Below, in pieces: positions 57,940 through 64,000 of a stretch of DNA of 64,000 nt; within the stretch, counting starts at the first letter, position 1; the number at the start of each line of letters is the position of its first letter. This DNA comes from CAYXTW01 sp964452645 (GTDB taxonomy: Bacteria; Zixibacteria; MSB-5A5; GN15; PGXB01), in assembly GCA_964452645.1 (NCBI GenBank), contig CAYVMO010000003.1, forward strand, positions 157,271 through 221,270, written 5' to 3'. The notes under the pieces were generated by a model, which was not told the origin of the DNA, ran no database searches, and saw only the letters and a program-made list of their open reading frames with translations. A program made the translations under genes and the position numbers.

Positions 57940-59607
57940 ATGAAAACAATCAGTTTGGCCAAGATCTTGCTATTTTTAATGCTGTCATTTGCGGCGAATG
58001 TTGCTGTTGCGGTAACCGGCGGTATTAAAAAGCAGTTTCCGACACCGGGCAGCTGCCCGACCGGATTAACGTATGATGGCAAGTATCTCTGGGTGGCAGA
58101 CCGCAAGAGCGACTCTCTTTATCAAATCGATCCCGACAATGGCGAGATTAAAAAAGTCCTTGAGGCGCCCGGATACCAGGTCGGCGGTCTGACAATGGAG
58201 GGTAAATATTTGTGGGTTCTGGATGGCGAAGAGCAGGCTGTTTTTAAATTAAATCCCGAAACTGAGATAATCGAGAAGACTATCTATGCTCCCTGCAGCC
58301 AACCTCAGGGTCTGACCTGGGACGGCAAATATTTATGGGTGGCCGATTATCAGCAGGACAAGTTATTCCAGATTTCCACCGAAGACGGAACGACCATAAC
58401 CGAACATCCCTCACCATCAAGAAGCCCGTACGGTCTGGCTTATGACGGTCGTTATCTATGGGTGTCGGATAGAACCGACAATAAAATATTTATGGTCGAT
58501 CCGCAAAATGGAAATGTTATCGTGACTTTCGATTCGCCTTCCGAATTCCCTCGCGGACTGGCCTATGACGGTGAGTATCTCTGGAATGTCGATTATCAAT
58601 CGGACAGTCTATATCAAATAATTTTGCATGACGAAGAGCCTTATAGCCGCACCGATGGCAAGGCGCAAAAGCTTGAATATACGCATCAGGTGCGCAATTA
58701 CGGTCCCGGGGAATTAATCTCGCTGGATATTTATATCGCTCTGCCGGTTGATTTACCTTACCAACAGCTATTGTCGGCGCCGACCTTCGATCCGCAGCCG
58801 ACCGATTTTCTGACCGATCGCTGGGGACAGGAGGTGGCGCATTTTCATTATGAGAATATCCCGACCGGGGAATTCGTGACGGCCGTGATGATAACCGAAG
58901 CCGAACTTTTTAAGACGAGATTTTTTATATTTCCGGAAAATGTCGGCAATCTGAGTGATATACCGAAAGAAGTCAGCAAATTGTATTTAAGTGATGACAC
59001 CAAATACTGGGTGAGCGATGATTATATCCAGGAAACCGCAAAAAAAGTGGTCGGGGACGAAACCAATTGTTACCGGATTGCACGTAAGCTGTTTAATTAT
59101 GTAATTGCAAACATGGAGTATGAACTCGCCGGTGGCTGGAATGTGGCGCCGACGGTCCTCAAACGCGGCACTGGTTCCTGCTCCGAGTACAGCTTTGTTT
59201 ATATCGCCTTATGCCGCGCGGCCGGTCTCCCGGCTCGTTATGCCGGATCGGTGGTGATTCGCGGCGATGATGCCTCGACCGACGACGTTTTCCACCGGTG
59301 GGTGGAAGTCTACCTGCCCAATTATGGCTGGATACCCATTGATCCTTCCGGCGGTGATAATGCCACTCCGGCGGCGCAGGCCTCGGCAATAGGATATTTG
59401 AATAATCGTTTTCTGATTACGACCATCGGCGGGGGCGGTTCGGAATATATGGAATGGACGTACAATTCCAATGAACGCTGGACCTCAAAAGGACCATGCA
59501 AAATATACACCGAGCATATCGGTGAATGGTCGCCTCTCAGTGATTCCGAGAGTATGAGCCTGAATCCGGGTGTCGATCCGGCCGAATGCAAACCGAAAAA
59601 AGAGTAA
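57940..59607 (+). CDS. Secreted beta-propeller plus transglutaminase-like protein
   Basis: This 555-residue protein starts at ATG 57940 behind TTGGAG and has a signal peptide. Residues of about 30-230 form five propeller blades, each with a LTYDGKYLWVADR-type strand. A linker follows, then a transglutaminase-like domain with the triad Cys414 (GTGSCSEYS), His452 (VFHRWVEVY) and Asp468 (IPIDPSGGD). Such domains act as cysteine proteases or amidases as often as crosslinkers. The fusion of a ligand-binding propeller with this domain suggests a surface or periplasmic peptidase. The alkyltransferase-like gene starts just after its stop. Confidence 0.87.
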   Translation: MKTISLAKILLFLMLSFAANVAVAVTGGIKKQFPTPGSCPTGLTYDGKYLWVADRKSDSLYQIDPDNGEIKKVLEAPGYQVGGLTMEGKYLWVLDGEEQAVFKLNPETEIIEKTIYAPCSQPQGLTWDGKYLWVADYQQDKLFQISTEDGTTITEHPSPSRSPYGLAYDGRYLWVSDRTDNKIFMVDPQNGNVIVTFDSPSEFPRGLAYDGEYLWNVDYQSDSLYQIILHDEEPYSRTDGKAQKLEYTHQVRNYGPGELISLDIYIALPVDLPYQQLLSAPTFDPQPTDFLTDRWGQEVAHFHYENIPTGEFVTAVMITEAELFKTRFFIFPENVGNLSDIPKEVSKLYLSDDTKYWVSDDYIQETAKKVVGDETNCYRIARKLFNYVIANMEYELAGGWNVAPTVLKRGTGSCSEYSFVYIALCRAAGLPARYAGSVVIRGDDASTDDVFHRWVEVYLPNYGWIPIDPSGGDNATPAAQASAIGYLNNRFLITTIGGGGSEYMEWTYNSNERWTSKGPCKIYTEHIGEWSPLSDSESMSLNPGVDPAECKPKKE

Positions 59608-59611
59608 CAGT

Positions 59612-59917
59612 ATGGTTGCGCTGCTTAGTCAGATAATAATAAGTACGATAAAAAAAATCCCGAAGGGCAAAGTGGCCACCTATGGGCAGATTGCGGCCAT
59701 GGCCGGAAATCCGCAGGCGGCCCGGCAAGTCGTGAGGATACTTAATATCTATTGGGAAAAGGAGAAACTTCCCTGGTTTCGTGTAATCAACTCCCAGGGC
59801 AAGATATCATTAAAACCGGGCTCGGGTTACGAACTGCAGAAATCGTTGCTGGAAAATGAGGGAGTAAAGTTCGGAGATAATGATAGGATAGATTTTAAGA
59901 AGTACGGCTGGAAGTAG
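59612..59917 (+). CDS. Alkyltransferase-like (ATL) DNA repair protein
   Basis: This 101-residue protein is a stand-alone MGMT DNA-binding domain with the helix-turn-helix segment GKVATYGQIAAMAG and the RILNIYWEKEKLPWFRVI segment. In MGMT enzymes the latter holds the alkyl-acceptor Cys in PCHR; here it reads PWFR, so the Cys is replaced by Trp. That is the hallmark of ATL proteins, which bind O6-alkylguanine and hand it to nucleotide excision repair. ATG 59612 is four bases past the propeller gene's stop. Confidence 0.9.
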   Translation: MVALLSQIIISTIKKIPKGKVATYGQIAAMAGNPQAARQVVRILNIYWEKEKLPWFRVINSQGKISLKPGSGYELQKSLLENEGVKFGDNDRIDFKKYGWK

Positions 59918-60054
59918 AGGTTGTGTATATCAAATAGACGGGCATGTCACCGGGCCATGTTTTTCGAATGATTCCATGGCCTTATGAATTTTTCATATGG
60001 TCTTCATTTGGCTGATTATCCATAGTCAAACCTTCCCGAAAACTCTATTTACAT

Positions 60055-61188
60055 CTATTCTATCGTAACCGGTTTTTCTTCGAGAACACTTAAGTCATTG
60101 GCGCCGAGGCAGGTGTGGAGAGAAACAGCTGTTTTTAAAAGTGCCGAATCAATCGTAACTTTTCGTATCCGACCGGCGACCTCCTGAATCGGTACCGAAT
60201 CGATTTCGCTGCCCTTTAGAGCAACCATACGGCCATATTTTTTCTCCGCCGCCAGGCGGACTGCCTCGATTCCGAAACGACTGGCCAGAATACGGTCGTA
60301 CGCGGTCGGCGTTCCCCCGCGCAGTAGATGGCCAAGAATGGTTACGCGAGTCTCGAGAGTGGTGATACCTTCAATCTGCGCCGCCAGTTGATTCGAGATT
60401 CCTCCGAGCCGAATCTGATCCGGGCTGTTTTTCACCATTCTCTTAACGACAACATCGCCGCCCTCAGGTCTGGCACCTTCGCCGATTATAATAATGCTGA
60501 AATTTCTACCTTTACGATTTCGGGTTTTAATCATATCGCAGATGACATCGATATGATATGGAATTTCGGGTATCAGAATGGCATCGCCACCCCCGGCAAT
60601 GCCCGAAGCCAGCGCCAGCCATCCGGCATAGCGCCCCATCACCTCGACAATCATCGCGCGGTGATGGGACTGCGCCGTAGAATGTATTTTATCGATGGCA
60701 TCGACGGCCGAAGTAACGGCCGAATCGAATCCGAACGTTTGATCGGTTCCCCATAAATCGTTGTCGATGGTTTTGGGAACGCCGATAATGTTTATGCCTT
60801 TTTCCGCCATGCCGTGCGAAGCCGCCATGGTGCCGTCCCCGCCTATGGCAATCAGCGCATCCAGGCCGAGATTTTCGAAATTCTGCACCGCTTGTGAGGA
60901 TCGGTCGATATAAATATATTCATCCCCCTGCAGAACCGGGAAATTGAATGGATCGGCACGATTGGAGGTCCCCAGAATGGTGCCGCCAAGCGTTAATATA
61001 CCGGAGACATCGCCGGAATCAAGTTCTCGGTAACGATTGACAACCAATCCGTCGTAGCCGTCGGAAAATCCCACAACTTCCATTTCATAATCATTGATAG
61101 CCGTCTTAACGACCGCGCGTATAACCGCGTTCAAACCCGGGCAATCGCCGCCGCCGGTGAGAACACCTAATTTCATTTTTTCCGACAT
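60055..61188 (-). CDS. pfkA: 6-phosphofructokinase
   Basis: This 377-residue enzyme carries the PFK motifs GGGDCPGLNAVIR (11-23), IGGDGTMAASH near 115, PKTIDNDLWGTD near 140, MGRYAGWLALASG near 185 and LGHLLRGGTPTAYDR near 287. At the phosphoryl-donor site it has GGDGT, the glycine form typical of ATP-dependent enzymes, with Lys in PKTIDND as in some group III/long-clade PFKs. It catalyses fructose 6-phosphate phosphorylation in glycolysis. It is divergent from the phosphorylase gene, with 284 bases between them. Confidence 0.95.
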   Translation of the reverse strand: MSEKMKLGVLTGGGDCPGLNAVIRAVVKTAINDYEMEVVGFSDGYDGLVVNRYRELDSGDVSGILTLGGTILGTSNRADPFNFPVLQGDEYIYIDRSSQAVQNFENLGLDALIAIGGDGTMAASHGMAEKGINIIGVPKTIDNDLWGTDQTFGFDSAVTSAVDAIDKIHSTAQSHHRAMIVEVMGRYAGWLALASGIAGGGDAILIPEIPYHIDVICDMIKTRNRKGRNFSIIIIGEGARPEGGDVVVKRMVKNSPDQIRLGGISNQLAAQIEGITTLETRVTILGHLLRGGTPTAYDRILASRFGIEAVRLAAEKKYGRMVALKGSEIDSVPIQEVAGRIRKVTIDSALLKTAVSLHTCLGANDLSVLEEKPVTIE

Positions 61189-61472
61189 AATTTAGTCCCT
61201 ATCATAAAGGAAAATTTTTCGTCGTTTCACTGTCTTTTTCAAAATAGCCTATTTTTATAATATCGGCAAGCTTTCTTGTATTCTCGCCGCATTTTTCTCG
61301 GTTTCAAATTCGGGCGACTTTATGAAATTTCCGGGCTGAATCGAGTATTCTTCTTTTCCGGCTTGAATAATCATTTTGCTTTTGATAAATTCAAATGGTA
61401 TAATGTCGAGATTAAAGTAAAGAGGCCGATAATTTTTGGGTAATTAGGAAATAATATAAAATTAAGGCGAAT

Positions 61473-64000
61473 ATGAGAATAAAGCAATTTTTGGTCCTGC
61501 CCAATCTTCCCGAGAGAATTAATAAACTCCGGGAATTGGCGATGAATCTCTGGTTTTCGTGGAACTGGGATATCGTCAAGCTGTTTATCCGTATCGATTC
61601 GGAAATGTGGGAAAAATCTTACCAGAATCCGATCGAGATGCTGGCTTATCTTCCCCAGGAAAAGCTGGAAGAAGTGGCGCAGGACGAGGCTTTTCTGGCG
61701 ACGCTGGATCGTGTGTACAACGATTTTCAGGATTATCTCAAAGCCAAAAGATGGTTCGGTAAGCAGCATGCGGATTTTAAAGACGCCAGGATCGGCTATT
61801 TTTCGTGTGAATACGGAATCGATACCGGACTGCCGATTTATTCGGGCGGTCTCGGGATTCTCTCCGGCGATCATCTGAAATCTTCCAGCGATCTCGGGAT
61901 TCCGCTGGTCGCTATCGGTCTTCTTTATAGATACGGGTATTTTCGTCAGTTTCTTTCGTCCGACGGCTGGCAGCAGGAGCGGTATGAAGAAAACGACTGG
62001 TATCATATGCCGGTGGTGCTGGAAAAAGACAGTGCTGGAAATCCGATAAAGTTTTCGCTGAATTATGCGGATACGCCGGTGCATGTGCAGATCTGGCGCG
62101 TGATGGTCGGCATTACGCCGCTGTACCTGCTGGATACCAACATCCCGGAAAATCCTTCGAAGTATCGCGAAATTACTTCGGTATTGTATAGCGGCGATAA
62201 AGATACACGGCTGAAACAGGAGATACTTCTCGGAATCGGCGGCGTTAAGGCGCTGCATGCGCTGGGGATTTATCCGCAGGTGTACCATATCAATGAAGGG
62301 CACTCGATGTTTCTGCTTCTGGAGCGCATCAGAACCCTTATCAATAACGACAAACTGAGTTTTGACGAGGCGCTGCAGGTTGTCCGGTCGACGACGATTT
62401 TTACGACGCATACGCCGGTCGCGGCCGGTAACGAGCAGTTCGATCCGAAGCTGCTGGAAACATATCTGAAAGGATATATCGAATCGATCGGCCTGACCTG
62501 GAGTGCATTTTTGTCTATCGGCCGAGTGATTGAAACCGAAAACGAACCGTTCAACATGACCGCCGCGGCGCTGAAATTGTCTTCGTTTGCCAACGGTGTC
62601 TCCAAACTGCATGGTGAAACCACCCGCAAAATGTGGCATAACATCTGGCCGAATCTTCCGACGGCGGAAGTGCCGATTACATCGATTACGAACGGCGCAC
62701 ATGTCAGCTCGTGGCTGAGCCATGATATGAAGGACCTGTTCGATACATATTTTGGTCCCAAATTTACCGATCAGCCGCGTGTATTTGAAGGCTGGGACAG
62801 TATTCATAAAATACCGGATGCCGAATTATGGCGGGTTCATCAGCGACGGCGCGAGCGTCTGATCTTTTTTGCCCGCAAAAGGCTCCGTCAGCAGCTGGTA
62901 CGTCGGGGAGCCACGGCTCATGAGACAAAAATCGCCGATGAAGTCCTTGATCCGCAGATAATGACCATCGGTTTCGCCCGTCGGTTTTCGGCATACAAAA
63001 GAGCGGCGCTGCTTTTCAAAGATGTCGAGCGGTTGAAATCGATTCTTTCCAATCCGGATATGCCGGCTCAGATAATTTTGGCCGGAAAGGCTCATCCACT
63101 GGATAATCCCGGCAAAGAAATAATAAAGAATATTTTGCAAATATCCGCGAAGGAAGATTTCCGACGACGCATCGTGTTTCTTGAAGATTACGATATCAAT
63201 GTGGCGCGGTATCTGGTGCAGGGGATCGATGTCTGGCTGAATAATCCGCGTCGGCCGCAGGAGGCCTCGGGGACAAGCGGTATGAAGGCGGCGTTTAATG
63301 GGGCGGTTAATGTCTCCATTCTTGATGGCTGGTGGTGCGAAAATTACAGTCCTGAGGTCGGTTTTAAAATAGGAAACGGCGAGGAATATGAAAATCTCGA
63401 CAATCAGGATAATATCGAAAGCCAGATATTGTATGATGTTCTGGAGAGAGAAGTCATCCCGCTTTTCTATAAAAGGAATGCCGCCAAATTCCCGTTCGAG
63501 TGGGTGAAGATTATGAAAAATTCGATTGCCGCGACCAGCCGGAATTTCAGCGCTCAGCGGATGGTGAAAGATTACGCTAACATGTTTTATGTCCCGGCCA
63601 TGCAGGCGTCGCAACGGTATGCCGCCGAGGATTACAAAATCGCCAAAGAAGTCGCGCGGTGGAAGATTTTCCTGCGGGATAATTGGAAGCGGGTCAGTGT
63701 CGATGAGGTCGAAACGCCGACGATGGAGGAATCGCCCAAGGTCGGCGATAAAATCCCGGTCACGTTGAAAGTCAGTCTTGGTGATATATCGCCCGATGAC
63801 GTGCATATCGAAGTGATTTCGGGAAATCTGAATTCGCTGGAGCAGATGAACAATTATCATCCGGTTATAGCGCAGCGCCGGAATGAAAGCGGGGCCGGCG
63901 GCCAGCACGTATATACCGCGGAGGTTATCTGTCGCGCATCGGGGCGGTTCGGGATTGCCGCGCGGATTTTGCCGCATAACGAGAATCTTATTCATCAGTG
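61473..64000 (+). CDS. glgP: Alpha-glucan (glycogen/maltodextrin) phosphorylase, 3' end cut by window
   Basis: The frame opens with ATG at 61473 behind AAGG and stays open to the window end, 842 codons. It is the short alpha-glucan phosphorylase family (TIGR02094 type), about 850 residues, so only the last few residues are missing. It shows GYFSCEYGIDTGLPIYSGGLG, NEGHSMFLL near 272, TTHTPVAAGNEQFD near 312, ITNGAH near 410, and EASGTSGMKAAFNG, in which Lys605 binds PLP. It releases glucose 1-phosphate from storage glucan, which links to the divergent phosphofructokinase gene. Confidence 0.95.
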   Translation, partial: MRIKQFLVLPNLPERINKLRELAMNLWFSWNWDIVKLFIRIDSEMWEKSYQNPIEMLAYLPQEKLEEVAQDEAFLATLDRVYNDFQDYLKAKRWFGKQHADFKDARIGYFSCEYGIDTGLPIYSGGLGILSGDHLKSSSDLGIPLVAIGLLYRYGYFRQFLSSDGWQQERYEENDWYHMPVVLEKDSAGNPIKFSLNYADTPVHVQIWRVMVGITPLYLLDTNIPENPSKYREITSVLYSGDKDTRLKQEILLGIGGVKALHALGIYPQVYHINEGHSMFLLLERIRTLINNDKLSFDEALQVVRSTTIFTTHTPVAAGNEQFDPKLLETYLKGYIESIGLTWSAFLSIGRVIETENEPFNMTAAALKLSSFANGVSKLHGETTRKMWHNIWPNLPTAEVPITSITNGAHVSSWLSHDMKDLFDTYFGPKFTDQPRVFEGWDSIHKIPDAELWRVHQRRRERLIFFARKRLRQQLVRRGATAHETKIADEVLDPQIMTIGFARRFSAYKRAALLFKDVERLKSILSNPDMPAQIILAGKAHPLDNPGKEIIKNILQISAKEDFRRRIVFLEDYDINVARYLVQGIDVWLNNPRRPQEASGTSGMKAAFNGAVNVSILDGWWCENYSPEVGFKIGNGEEYENLDNQDNIESQILYDVLEREVIPLFYKRNAAKFPFEWVKIMKNSIAATSRNFSAQRMVKDYANMFYVPAMQASQRYAAEDYKIAKEVARWKIFLRDNWKRVSVDEVETPTMEESPKVGDKIPVTLKVSLGDISPDDVHIEVISGNLNSLEQMNNYHPVIAQRRNESGAGGQHVYTAEVICRASGRFGIAARILPHNENLIHQ

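Noticed and set aside
61371..62807. Long minus-strand open frames of 478 and 389 codons at 61371-62807 and 62826-63995
   Set aside because: They are the antisense of the phosphorylase gene, have no family signature and look like translated complement. The phosphorylase frame on the plus strand is clear.

Overview
The window is a gene-dense bacterial chromosome fragment of about 64 kb. I see no tRNA, rRNA, CRISPR array, integrase or transposase. Several gene families point to the FCB superphylum, most likely candidate phylum Zixibacteria or a close relative. These are C-terminal dockerin repeats of the type GDVNGD...INIFDIT.LISYLY in three proteins, very large secreted paralogues ending in GNQIGK(L/I)VIIM, two GWxTD-domain proteins, and GldA/F/G-like and YIP1 genes. 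This phylum call is recognition by eye, not a phylogeny.

Layout. 1-9 kb: a CBS-like PLP enzyme, a sialidase-like dockerin protein, a SPOR lipoprotein, an S9 peptidase, and an operon of a Two-CW protein with a zinc-ribbon/PEGA/TPR membrane protein. 9-21 kb: a lipoprotein with its own consensus promoter, then a long co-directional run of YIP1, TolC, HlyD adaptor, ABC ATPase, two FtsX-type permeases and two secreted GWxTD proteins, closed by a bidirectional terminator. 20.7-22.3 kb: two divergently related DUF1573 proteins. One has an in-frame TGA exactly where its neighbour has the first Cys of a CxC motif. 22.5-32 kb: housekeeping and transport genes (M20 peptidase, atypical SDR, EamA, LOG, M29 aminopeptidase, CheW, glycosyltransferase-like, MFS). 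32-43 kb: four giant secreted paralogues on the minus strand, two of them identical over 2.3 kb. 43-52 kb: an M16 protease pair, small dockerin and secreted proteins, a methyltransferase and a gingipain-like C25 peptidase with a dockerin. 53-57 kb: a GldA/F/G-like ABC operon with DUF4340. 57.5-64 kb: GYD protein, propeller-transglutaminase, alkyltransferase-like protein, 6-phosphofructokinase and a glycogen-phosphorylase-type enzyme running off the end.

The window is dominated by the cell envelope: secreted surface proteins, proteases that could process them and tripartite export. The most notable signal is the probable selenoprotein at 20724-21458: a DUF1573 protein with a UxC motif in place of CxC, an open frame on both sides of the TGA, and two hairpins just downstream of it. 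TGA is used as an ordinary stop in neighbouring genes, so this is not a changed genetic code. A point mutation or sequencing error remains the main alternative. The second notable signal is the 2.3 kb of identity between the two 900-residue paralogues, with divergence confined to the N-terminal 129 codons, which looks like gene conversion.
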